A program made the translations under genes and the position numbers. DNA of 6,571 bases from an uncultured bacterium (GTDB lineage: Bacteria > Verrucomicrobiota > Kiritimatiellia > RFP12 > UBA1067), in the NCBI GenBank assembly GCA_902779075.1, contig CACZAK010000335.1:1-6571 (forward strand), in the 5' to 3' direction. Shown in pieces: positions 1 through 5,730 of this stretch; the stretch's first letter is position 1; every line of letters starts with the position of its first letter. Under the pieces are notes generated by a model, which ran no database searches, was not told the DNA's origin, and saw only the letters and a program-made list of their open reading frames with translations.

Positions 1-2642
1 ATCGACGCCGGCGCTCCCCATCCCGCCGGGAAGGAGAGAGTCCACGGACCTGGGATGTCTCCCAATTGGCCATTGGCAACATTGGTATTGGCAACATTTT
101 CACATTGGCAATATTTTCCGCCAAACACCACGAACACGCTTTCCGCCGACGCGAGCGAAAGCCGCACGGTCGTCGTCGAACTGGTCCGGCGCGTCACATC
201 CGCCGCGCGGCGCGTGCCGGTTACGGGATCCCAGATTTCCGCCGCGCCTGTCGCGCGGAACGTAACCTCGCCCTCGTAGCCGTCGTTGTTGTTCGCCGCG
301 GCGAAATACCAGTCGGAAGAATCGCCGCGCCTGTGGAGCCATTCGACCATTTCCTCGTTCCACTCCTTGCGCCAATCCGAAATTACGCGCCCCTTCGCGT
401 CCGGCCCCACGACGACATCCGGCGCGATGCCCCTGACGACATCCGCGGGCCCGCCGTACTCGATGCGTCCGCCGTCCGCCGCGAGCCGCACCAGCTTCGC
501 CTTGACCTTGTCCGACATCCACCGGGCGTCCGGCGCCCACAGCACCTTCCACGACACGCCCTCCGGCGTCGTGAACAACCCGTCCTTCACGCTGATGCGC
601 GAGAGGAGCGCGTCGGCGTTGACGTAGTCGTAGCGGTAGCCGTGCGGGAACGGATTCGCCTCGCTCGGCTTGTGGTCCACCGCCTCGCCGAGATACCAGA
701 GGATGTCGTTCGCGGGACGGCCCGCCTCAAGCATCGTCTCGCAGCGCGCGGCCCACGCCGTGAACTCCGGCATGTAGCGCCACCACGTCTGCCCGCGCAG
801 AAAAGGAGTGCCGATCGACCATCCGAAGCTCGAACCCGGCTCCTTCCAGTCGGAGCGCGGATTGTGGGTGTAGGTGTGGAACACGAGATGCGTGACGCCC
901 CGCGAAAAGGCGTTGTTGATTACGCCTTTGAGATCTCTCAGATGCTCTCTCCAGTTGAGGCCGACATTCGTACACGCCTCGGCCGCGACGCGCCGCTTGC
1001 CATAGACGTGCGCGGCAGACGCGCAGGGCTTGATCGGCTTGAAGTCGGGCTGTCCGCAGTGGTTCTGGCTCCGCGGCGCCCAGAACTCGCACATCGGCGT
1101 GTCGCAGTATTTCCAGTAGGCGAGAATGTCGCCGGGAATGACATCGCCGAACGCCGTCTCGTACTGCGTCGTCATGCCGTGTTCGCGGGCGAGAGCGGCC
1201 ATGCGAGCGTAGTAGTTGTTCTCCACAAGCTCCCCGAGCGTCTGGCGCCAGTCGTGGAGGAAGTCTTCCGTCTTCTCCGGGGAATCGACGATCCACCCGA
1301 AAAGCGCGGGCAGTTTCAGATGCGGATCGTATCCGCGCAGCGACCTGAAGTCGGCCTCCAGACTGTCGGACCACGTCTGACGGCGGCATTCCCACGAATC
1401 GACGACGAGGCCCTTCAGCAGTCCGCCCGCGAGGGGTCCCTTGGCGAGCCGCCCGAGATAGGCGGCGAAGTTGGCTTCGATTCCGCGCCTGTCGAGCTTG
1501 TTGCATTCCCAGCCGGTGCCCTCGCGGGGAGCGGGACCGTTGCGCAACATCATGTTCCGGTGCCCGAAGCGAAGAACCGTCCAGAGTCCGCGCGCGGGCG
1601 GCGTCCAGTCGAGCGTCCCGTTTTTGAAATGCGGCGTGACGTCGACGACGGCTTCGCCCCGCACGAAACGGGACGGCAGATAGCCGCACGGATCGTCCGC
1701 GCGCATCGAACGGAGCGTGTAGCCGGACTTCCCTTCCCAGTCGTGCAGACGCGCGCCCGTGCGGAACACGACCGGGCCTTTCTTCAGAAAGTCCCGGGCG
1801 ATGGCGTATTTATACCGCACCGAGATCATCCACTCGTTCGTCGCCTGCGTCTCGCCGAGCGCCAGCGTGATGCCCGGATAATCCTGCCAGTTGCTTTGCG
1901 GCATCGCGATTTCGTCGCCGTCGTTGACGCGGACCGATAAAGCGATGTGGTACGACCATCCCGGATTCATGCTCTTGGGCGACGGAATCGTGACCGACCG
2001 GAACGCGATCGGCTTTCCAAACCTGTAGACCAGACGAAGAACGCCGTCCTTGTCGGATTGTTCGTCCGGCGTACTCCGCGCGAACACCTCCGCCGCGTCC
2101 CCCTCCGGCGTCGGGAACGCCAGCACGCAGATTTCGCGGTAGTCCTGGTTGCGGTCGTTCATCTTCACGTCCGGGGGATCGGGAAGCCTGGCCGACACTC
2201 TTCCGCCGCCTTGGACGTCGATGCGCGAATAGACGAGCTCTCGCATGGCGTTCGACGGCGCGATCCACGGGCCGCCGCTCATCGACCATCCCGGGCAGTT
2301 CTGCATCTTGAAGGAGAGCCCCCGCTTCGCGCAGCCCTCGGCGGCATGGCGTATCATGTCGTCCCAGTCTGCGCTAAGGCACTTGATCTGCGGCTCCACG
2401 CCGGGCCACTTGCGGTTGCCGATCTGCCCGTGGAAGAGCTGGATGCCCGAGATGCCCGCATCGCGCAATGCGTCGAGGTCGGCGTCGAGCCCCGGTTTCG
2501 CCACGTTCCCGCCGATCAGGTGGAACCACGTCTCGGGACGATGCGCCTTCGCCGGATTCTCGAACGCGGAAAATTCGACCGCCGCCGACAGGACGGACGT
2601 CATTCCAACCGCAACCGCCGCGCAAAGTGATTTTACGTTCAT
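1..2642 (-). CDS. Secreted GH106-type alpha-L-rhamnosidase, 3' end beyond window
   Basis: This frame stays open from the ATG at 2642-2640 to the window edge, about 880 codons without a stop. It begins with a likely signal peptide (MNVKSLCAAVAVG, hydrophobic core, probable cleavage near SAA, residues 18-22), so the enzyme should be exported. An N-terminal barrel region follows (DAGISGIQLF, residues 61-70), then NCPGWSMSGGPW (115-126), which I recognise as the GH106 rhamnosidase signature. Acidic residues in conserved-looking motifs are E418 (VVDSWE), E495 (QYETAFGD), E519 (MCEFWAP) and E555 (AAEACT); I cannot say which are catalytic. The last residues (GPWTLSFPAGWGAP) look like the C-terminal beta-sandwich. 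GH106 proteins usually exceed 1000 residues, so perhaps 100-200 are missing. The family removes L-rhamnose from pectin-like glycans; the exact substrate is unknown. No clear Shine-Dalgarno site precedes the start, but the signal peptide supports it. Confidence 0.88.
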   Translation of the reverse strand, partial: MNVKSLCAAVAVGMTSVLSAAVEFSAFENPAKAHRPETWFHLIGGNVAKPGLDADLDALRDAGISGIQLFHGQIGNRKWPGVEPQIKCLSADWDDMIRHAAEGCAKRGLSFKMQNCPGWSMSGGPWIAPSNAMRELVYSRIDVQGGGRVSARLPDPPDVKMNDRNQDYREICVLAFPTPEGDAAEVFARSTPDEQSDKDGVLRLVYRFGKPIAFRSVTIPSPKSMNPGWSYHIALSVRVNDGDEIAMPQSNWQDYPGITLALGETQATNEWMISVRYKYAIARDFLKKGPVVFRTGARLHDWEGKSGYTLRSMRADDPCGYLPSRFVRGEAVVDVTPHFKNGTLDWTPPARGLWTVLRFGHRNMMLRNGPAPREGTGWECNKLDRRGIEANFAAYLGRLAKGPLAGGLLKGLVVDSWECRRQTWSDSLEADFRSLRGYDPHLKLPALFGWIVDSPEKTEDFLHDWRQTLGELVENNYYARMAALAREHGMTTQYETAFGDVIPGDILAYWKYCDTPMCEFWAPRSQNHCGQPDFKPIKPCASAAHVYGKRRVAAEACTNVGLNWREHLRDLKGVINNAFSRGVTHLVFHTYTHNPRSDWKEPGSSFGWSIGTPFLRGQTWWRYMPEFTAWAARCETMLEAGRPANDILWYLGEAVDHKPSEANPFPHGYRYDYVNADALLSRISVKDGLFTTPEGVSWKVLWAPDARWMSDKVKAKLVRLAADGGRIEYGGPADVVRGIAPDVVVGPDAKGRVISDWRKEWNEEMVEWLHRRGDSSDWYFAAANNNDGYEGEVTFRATGAAEIWDPVTGTRRAADVTRRTSSTTTVRLSLASAESVFVVFGGKYCQCENVANTNVANGQLGDIPGPWTLSFPAGWGAPAS
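62..115. repeat. AT-richer short repeat island (ATTGGCAACATT units) inside the rhamnosidase gene
   Basis: Three near-identical 12-mers, ATTGGCAACATT at 72-83 and 87-98 and ATTGGCAATATT at 104-115, lie 15 and 17 bases apart, next to the palindrome CCAATTGG at 62-69. On the coding strand they read as repeated TTGCCAAT and encode a linker containing NVANTNVANG, between the end of the catalytic part and the GPWTLSFPAGW beta-sandwich. Base composition drops sharply compared with the flanking GC-rich codons. Reading frame is kept throughout. Confidence 0.7.
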
Positions 2643-2650
2643 TTAGACTT

Positions 2651-2688
2651 AAAATCCCCCGCCCTTATAGAGAGGGGCGGGGGATTTT
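2651..2688 (-). terminator. Rho-independent terminator after the surface-protein gene
   Basis: A perfect 14-bp inverted repeat (AAAATCCCCCGCCC at 2651-2664 and its complement at 2675-2688) encloses a 10-base loop. Read on the minus strand, the GC-rich stem ends in ATTTT and starts 12 bases after the TAG of the upstream gene (2703-2701). The arms carry A and T tracts on both sides, so it could terminate in either direction, but no plus-strand gene ends here. It stops only 9 bases before the rhamnosidase ATG. Confidence 0.85.
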
Positions 2689-2692
2689 CCAA
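2664..2692 (-). promoter_or_regulatory. Candidate sigma-70 promoter of the rhamnosidase gene, embedded in the terminator
   Basis: On the minus strand TTGGAA (2692-2687, four of six consensus bases) is followed after 17 bases by TATAAG (2669-2664, five of six). The -10 lies in the terminator loop and touches the descending arm. Transcription would start near 2657, giving a leader of about 15 bases that begins in the G-rich arm and so cannot re-form the hairpin. This would let the rhamnosidase be expressed independently despite the terminator directly before it. The call is by inspection only. Confidence 0.5.
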
Positions 2693-2700
2693 TTTGCCCG

Positions 2701-3741
2701 CTACTTGACGATCAGCATGAAACCCTTGCTCTTCTTGGTCTCCAGCGCAAACTTCACGCCGTCGACGACGACAAGCCTCGTCTTCAGCCTCGACGGCACC
2801 GTGTACGCACTGTCGCCGCCGACAAGCTGCACCTTGTCCGCGAAGTCGACCGGCAATGCGCTTTCCGCCACGAGCAGAACGTTCGTGGCGTCGGCCATCG
2901 GCAATTCCGATCCGTCGCCCTCGACGGCGAGAGTCACCGTCGCGCCGGACGAATACTCTATTCCGCCGATGGCAACCGGCGTCCCCGCCGCGCCGTTCGC
3001 GAACGTCGCGCCGACGAGGTTGAGCGTACCCGCGTTCACCGCTACCTTGCCGGTCGTCCAGCCGGGGACTTTCATCGTTCCCGCGCCGATCTTCTTCAGC
3101 GTATAGCCGCCGTTCGCAAAGCCGATCTTCTTCGGCACGGTGAACGTCGCACCGCTTGAAACGTCAACAGTGCTGCTGTCGCCCGACACATAGAAGCCGC
3201 GGTTCTCGCCGAGCGCCGTGTCGCCCTGGATATGCAGGTACGCGCCGCTGATCTCGAGGCCCTTCTCCTTGAACGTCGCAGGATTGCCGCCGATGTTCTC
3301 GCTGGACGACACGTACAGGTGCATGTACTTATTCGCGTCTGTTCCCGATTTATAAATGGAGACGGAACCCGTGAACCCGCTGTTGTCGCCTGTCACGACA
3401 ATCTGTCCGGACTTATCGGCGGTCGACGGTTTATGCGTGTACCGAATCGCCCCCGAACCCGTCATGATCATCGCATTCGTCTGCATCTGGTTCGAATTAT
3501 ATGCAAACGTGTCGAATATCGCCGGTGCCGAGTCCGATGCGTCAATCCGCGCCGAACCGCTGACCCGCCGGGGTTTGCGGAAGTTGGTTGCTTTGTTTCT
3601 GGCAAGATCGAGATAAATTTTGGACGAATCTTTCATCACGAGATTCGGAATCGTCGTGTGTATCCACATGACTTGGATGGTGCCGTAGAGCGTCACGGTG
3701 GAATCGGTTCCAGGCATTTTCAGCCTTGTAGTTGCCGTCAT
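2701..3741 (-). CDS. Surface protein, fragment 3: second beta-strand block and true C-terminus
   Basis: The frame begins at ATG 3741, but its first residues (MTATTRLKMPG) are an out-of-phase reading of the NNDGNYKAENAW module. Homology to fragment 2 starts at TDSTVTLYG, about residue 13. The next 200 or so residues are about 89% identical to the first block by my count. Beyond IGAGTMKVPG the sequence diverges (GTLNLVGATFANG, EGDGSELPMADATNVLLVAE) and ends VVVDGVKFALETKKSKGFMLIVK before a TAG. No signal peptide or ribosome site is present, so the fragment depends on upstream translation or is silent. It is followed after 12 bases by a strong terminator, so this is the end of the transcription unit. 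Confidence 0.6.
   Translation of the reverse strand: MTATTRLKMPGTDSTVTLYGTIQVMWIHTTIPNLVMKDSSKIYLDLARNKATNFRKPRRVSGSARIDASDSAPAIFDTFAYNSNQMQTNAMIMTGSGAIRYTHKPSTADKSGQIVVTGDNSGFTGSVSIYKSGTDANKYMHLYVSSSENIGGNPATFKEKGLEISGAYLHIQGDTALGENRGFYVSGDSSTVDVSSGATFTVPKKIGFANGGYTLKKIGAGTMKVPGWTTGKVAVNAGTLNLVGATFANGAAGTPVAIGGIEYSSGATVTLAVEGDGSELPMADATNVLLVAESALPVDFADKVQLVGGDSAYTVPSRLKTRLVVVDGVKFALETKKSKGFMLIVK
3058..3710. repeat. Tandem block, distal copy (partner 4085-4737)
   Basis: About 653 bases here match 4085-4737 at a constant offset of 1027, with no visible insertion or deletion. Conservation is very high over 3125-3340 and 3530-3710, and differences cluster in a few short patches. The offset is not a multiple of three, so the two copies are read in different frames. 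Confidence 0.9.
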
Positions 3742-4723
3742 TGTTACCGGTCTTGACGAACGTCCAGCGCTCGGCGACGGTCATGACAAGGTTGCCGTTC
3801 TTATCTACGGAATACGAGTCCGCCTTTCCGTCGGGCAGCGTAAACGCACCCGCATTGACGACGGTCAGGAACGAATCGATGTTGTCGGGAAGCGAAATGG
3901 CGGAAAGGATCGTATAGCGCCCAACGGCCAGCTCCGAACCGTCGCCGGACAGCACGACACGCAGATTGGTGCCGTTGGATACTGAAAGCGAGCCGATGGA
4001 GACCGGCGTCACGGTTCCGTTCGCCACACTTGCGCCGGTGATCTCGAGTGTTCCCGATGCAAGAGAGACCGCACCGTCCGCCGACCAGCCGGGGAGCGAC
4101 ATCGTTCCCGCGCCGGACTTCGTCAGCGTATAGCCGCCGTCCGCAAAGCCGATCTCCGTCGGCACGGTGAACGTCGCGCCGCTTGAAACGTCAACCGTGC
4201 TGCTGTCGCCCGACACATAGAAGCCGCGGTTCTCGCCGAGCGCCGTGTCGCCCTGGATATGCAGATACGCGCCGTTGATCTCGAGGCCCTTCTCCTTGAA
4301 CGTCGCGGGGTTGCCGCCGATGTTCTCGCTGGACGACACGTACAGATGCATGTTCTTGTTCGCGGCTGTTCCCGATTTCAGAATGGAGACGGAACCCGTG
4401 AACCCGCTGTTGTCGCCTGTCACGACAATCTGTCCGTGCATACCGCTGTCGCGCGGCGTATGCGTGTACCGAATCGCCCCCGAACCCGTCATGATCATCG
4501 CATTCGTCTGCATCTGGTTCGCGTAATATCCCCACGTGTCGAATATCGCCGGTGCCGAGTCCGATGCGTCAATCCGCGCCGAACCGCTGACCCGCCGGGG
4601 TTTGCGGAAGTTGGTTGCGGCGTTTCTGGCAAGATGGAGATAAATTTTGGACGAATCTTTCATCACGAGATTCGGAATCGTCGTGTGTATCCACATGACT
4701 TGGATGGTGCCGTAGAGCGTCAC
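3542..4723 (-). CDS. Surface protein, fragment 2: first beta-strand block and linker to the second module
   Basis: The frame is open from a stop near 4757; the first start-like codon is GTG at 4723, with no ribosome site, so it is more likely a continuation of fragment 1 than an independent gene. It encodes the first block: TLYGTIQVMW, RRVSGSARIDASDSAP, GDNSGFTGSV, SSENIGGNPATF, GENRGFYVSGDSS and TLTKSGAGTMSLPG. The diverged tail (GDGSELAVGRYTILSA to DKNGNLVMT) looks like a natural protein C-terminus. It runs straight into a second VAERWTFVKTGNNDGNY, suggesting that two tandem paralogues fused there. The final 55 or so residues again fall into the out-of-phase NRFHRDALRHH reading. Lengthwise the block is Ser/Thr/Gly-rich with no membrane segment, as expected for an exported beta-helix or beta-sandwich. 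Confidence 0.6.
   Translation of the reverse strand: MTLYGTIQVMWIHTTIPNLVMKDSSKIYLHLARNAATNFRKPRRVSGSARIDASDSAPAIFDTWGYYANQMQTNAMIMTGSGAIRYTHTPRDSGMHGQIVVTGDNSGFTGSVSILKSGTAANKNMHLYVSSSENIGGNPATFKEKGLEINGAYLHIQGDTALGENRGFYVSGDSSTVDVSSGATFTVPTEIGFADGGYTLTKSGAGTMSLPGWSADGAVSLASGTLEITGASVANGTVTPVSIGSLSVSNGTNLRVVLSGDGSELAVGRYTILSAISLPDNIDSFLTVVNAGAFTLPDGKADSYSVDKNGNLVMTVAERWTFVKTGNNDGNYKAENAWNRFHRDALRHHPSHVDTHDDSESRDERFVQNLSRSCQKQSNQLPQTPAGQRFGAD
3728..3780. repeat. 53-bp module repeat, distal copy (partner 4869-4921)
   Basis: These 53 bases match 4869-4921 at an offset of 1141 and encode AERWTFVKTGNNDGNY in both places. The offset exceeds that of the large block by 114 bases (38 codons), which equals the segment missing from the distal module. 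The downstream residues are KAENAW here and AYSNAWKDSDG in the proximal copy. Confidence 0.88.
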
Positions 4724-4737
4724 GGTGGAATCGGTTC
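4085..4737. repeat. Tandem block, proximal copy (partner 3058-3710)
   Basis: This is the first-translated copy of the 653-base block. Its upstream boundary is exactly at GAACCGATTCC (minus strand 4737-4727), the point where the reading frame changes. Past 4085 the two copies diverge into different C-terminal tails. Confidence 0.9.
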
Positions 4738-5024
4738 TCGTCGGTACCGCCGTAATTCATGTTAAAAGTGTAGCCATTTGGAATAATGTAGTCGATCTGC
4801 TCGGCGGATGTTTCGGCCGTCCATGTTCTGGAAACTCCGTCGGAATCCTTCCAAGCGTTCGAATAAGCGTAGTTGCCGTCATTGTTACCGGTCTTGACGA
4901 ACGTCCAGCGCTCGGCGACGGGCTCGGCGAACGCCGGCGCCGCGACGCAGAGCGCGACCACGGCAAGCGCGAAACATTTGCGGACGCGACGGAGCGCCCC
5001 CCTCCCGATTGCGGCGCCGCTCAT
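4569..5024 (-). CDS. Surface protein, fragment 1: signal peptide and first N-terminal module
   Basis: This 151-codon frame starts at an ATG with a textbook Shine-Dalgarno site. It opens with a basic stretch (RRVRK) and a hydrophobic core ending FALAVVALCVAAPAFAEP, a convincing Sec signal peptide with cleavage after AFA (about residue 33). The mature part has AERWTFVKTGNNDGNY and a unique segment, NAWKDSDGVSRTW to NMNYGGTDE. After about residue 96 the frame enters the first repeated block out of phase and reads NRFHRDALRHH, rich in H, R and D and unlike the rest, up to a stop at 4571-4569. The last 55 or so residues are therefore probably not native. If translated alone, the product would be a short exported peptide without the beta-strand block. 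Confidence 0.6.
   Translation of the reverse strand: MSGAAIGRGALRRVRKCFALAVVALCVAAPAFAEPVAERWTFVKTGNNDGNYAYSNAWKDSDGVSRTWTAETSAEQIDYIIPNGYTFNMNYGGTDENRFHRDALRHHPSHVDTHDDSESRDERFVQNLSPSCQKRRNQLPQTPAGQRFGAD
4869..4921. repeat. 53-bp module repeat, proximal copy (partner 3728-3780)
   Basis: This copy sits just after the signal peptide and is followed by the full 38-codon segment absent from the distal copy. Identity to the distal copy stops abruptly at base 4921/4922, marking a probable fusion point inside VAERW. Confidence 0.88.
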
Positions 5025-5030
5025 TGCGCC

Positions 5031-5036
5031 ACCTCC
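5031..5036 (-). promoter_or_regulatory. Shine-Dalgarno site of the surface-protein gene
   Basis: GGAGGT lies 6 bases before the ATG at 5024-5022 and decides that start. It overlaps a small inverted repeat, CTCCG-CAA-CGGAG on the coding strand (5045-5033), so a 5-bp stem could partly cover it in the mRNA. Confidence 0.75.
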
Positions 5037-5058
5037 GTTGCGGAGAGAAGACGATAAC

Positions 5059-5103
5059 TTACCCCCCCCCCATGATTTTCTTCGTATTTTGCGAGTTATG
5101 CAT
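5059..5103 (-). CDS. Short leader ORF running into a poly-G tract (14 codons)
   Basis: On the minus strand AAGGAG (5117-5112), an 8-base spacer and ATG (5103-5101) open a reading frame MHNSQNTKKIMGGG that ends at TAA (5061-5059), directly after ten G. It overlaps the last codons of the ATPase-like gene in another frame. One G fewer would continue it as GKLSSSLRNGGGA straight into the ATG of the surface protein in frame, adding 26 residues before the signal peptide. One G more would run it to a TGA that overlaps that ATG (ATGA). No homologue is recognised and translation is unproven. It could be a leader peptide, a phase-switch start, or chance; the good ribosome site argues that ribosomes do load here. 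Confidence 0.4.
   Translation of the reverse strand: MHNSQNTKKIMGGG
5062..5071 (-). repeat. Homopolymeric tract of ten G (coding strand)
   Basis: Ten uninterrupted G on the coding strand lie between 38 and 47 bases upstream of the surface-protein ATG. This is by far the longest homopolymer I saw in the window. Such tracts are classic slipped-strand contingency sites in surface-gene control, and also a common place for sequencing errors. Confidence 0.9.
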
Positions 5104-5689
5104 TTTTGTTTCTCCTTGTTTCAGTTGTGCTTGCTTCTTTGCCGCCGTACCGCACGGCGGCGAAATCCACGAGATTGCGCGTCTTGGAATCGAACGAAAG
5201 ACCGATGAGCCAGATCGGACGTCCGTCGGCGAGGTACGGCTCGGCGTAGCCCTTCCCGTCGTTCTTGGCGGAAAACGATTTTATGGCGCAGCCGAAGTTC
5301 TCGGCCGCCGACAGTTTCTCGTCGCAGACATATCCGGCATCCTGGAGTCGCATCTTTACATGGTTCTCAAGAGCCCGTGCATATTCCTCAAGGCTCGTCG
5401 TCGTCACGTCGTTGAACTCGAAGTGGATGATCGGGTACGTCTCGTTCCAGTTCCAGTCCGTCTTCTCCGCGATGAACAGCCCATCAAAAAGCTCCCGCCG
5501 TCCGGAGAAGAGCGCCTTCAGAACCGACAGCGTGAGCGACTTCCCGAACCGGCGCGGACGCGACATGAAGAAAAGTCTCGACCCGGGCTGGGAAACAAGG
5601 CGATGGACATATTCCGTCTTGTCGACGTATATGCAGTTCTCTCTCCTGAGCCGGGGAAAGTCGTTCGTGTCTGCGGCTATGGGTTTCAT
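5096..5689 (-). CDS. AAA-ATPase-like / PDDEXK-type protein with probable internal deletion
   Basis: A 197-residue protein. The N-terminus (MKPIAADTNDF, residues 1-11; YVDKTEYV, 21-28) and a P-loop-like SRPRRFGKS (43-51) are hallmarks of the AAA-ATPase_like family that normally carries a C-terminal PDDEXK_9 nuclease-like domain. Its last part (GYAEPYLADGRPIWLIGLSF, 148-167, then KTRN) matches the usual C-terminal end of that family. Full members are about 500-550 residues; the middle, including a Walker B acidic motif and the nuclease active-site segment, is absent, and the joint seems to fall around residues 130-147. The frame is intact, so a short protein could still be made, but normal activity is unlikely. 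The ATG at 5689 matches the family start. Cellular role of the full family is poorly known. The stop overlaps the short leader ORF downstream. Confidence 0.75.
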   Translation of the reverse strand: MKPIAADTNDFPRLRRENCIYVDKTEYVHRLVSQPGSRLFFMSRPRRFGKSLTLSVLKALFSGRRELFDGLFIAEKTDWNWNETYPIIHFEFNDVTTTSLEEYARALENHVKMRLQDAGYVCDEKLSAAENFGCAIKSFSAKNDGKGYAEPYLADGRPIWLIGLSFDSKTRNLVDFAAVRYGGKEASTTETRRNKNA

Positions 5690-5697
5690 CGGGCAAT

Positions 5698-5727
5698 ATT
5701 ATACCACAAATTCCGCCGCCGCCTCAA
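5698..5727 (-). promoter_or_regulatory. Sigma-70-type promoter for the ATPase-like gene, nearly leaderless
   Basis: On the minus strand TTGAGG (5727-5722, four of six consensus bases) and a perfect TATAAT (5703-5698) are separated by 18 bases. The -35 lies 4 bases after the GH2 stop codon. A start 6-8 bases past the -10 falls at about 5690-5692, within about 3 bases of the ATG at 5689, so the mRNA would be leaderless or nearly so. No ribosome site precedes this ATG, which fits. Confidence 0.6.
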
Positions 5728-5730
5728 AAA

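Larger units (their letters stand above)
2701..5024 (-). pseudogene. Composite two-block secreted beta-strand surface protein, broken by two +1 frame changes
   Basis: I read the whole stretch as one gene. It has a signal peptide, a short AERWTFVKTGNNDGNY module, a first beta-strand block, a second AERWTFVKTGNNDGNY, a second block, and a terminal region ending in KKSKGFMLIVK. Three overlapping frames carry it (5024-4569, 4723-3542, 3741-2701). Joining them needs one +1 change near 4735 and another near 3708, at the same sequence GAACCGATTCC. Dropping one A at each site gives the continuous readings TDETDSTVTL and NAWTDSTVTL. Motifs such as GDNSGFTG and TLTKSGAGTM resemble autotransporter-associated beta-strand repeats. 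No outer-membrane barrel or sorting domain is visible. It may be a true pseudogene, a phase-variable or recoded gene, or a misassembled tandem pair; the sequence alone does not decide. Confidence 0.6.

Noticed and set aside
727..1689. Minus-strand frame of 320 codons within the rhamnosidase region
   Set aside because: It is an arginine-rich alternative frame; the true frame passes through the same bases without a stop and carries the family motifs.
66..1940. Plus-strand open frame of 624 codons
   Set aside because: It lies entirely antisense to the rhamnosidase gene, is dominated by R, A, V and H with no recognisable motif, and is the kind of shadow frame that GC-rich coding DNA produces. 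The opposite strand has a signal peptide and GH106 motifs.
3130..3710. Diversity-generating retroelement variable and template repeats
   Set aside because: Differences between the copies are of all base types, not restricted to adenine positions, and no reverse transcriptase is present.
3058..4737. CRISPR array or transposon-borne repeats
   Set aside because: There are only two long protein-coding copies, with no short regular repeat-spacer pattern, terminal inverted repeats or transposase.
5054..5084. Promoter with the poly-G tract as its -35/-10 spacer
   Set aside because: TAAGTT follows the G run, but no -35-like hexamer is found at 15-19 bases upstream, so I prefer the reading-frame explanation.
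5141..5161. Perfect 8-bp inverted repeat (GCCGCCGT, 5-base loop) as a terminator
   Set aside because: It lies inside the ATPase-like coding region, has no T tract after it in the direction of transcription, and GC-rich codons explain it.
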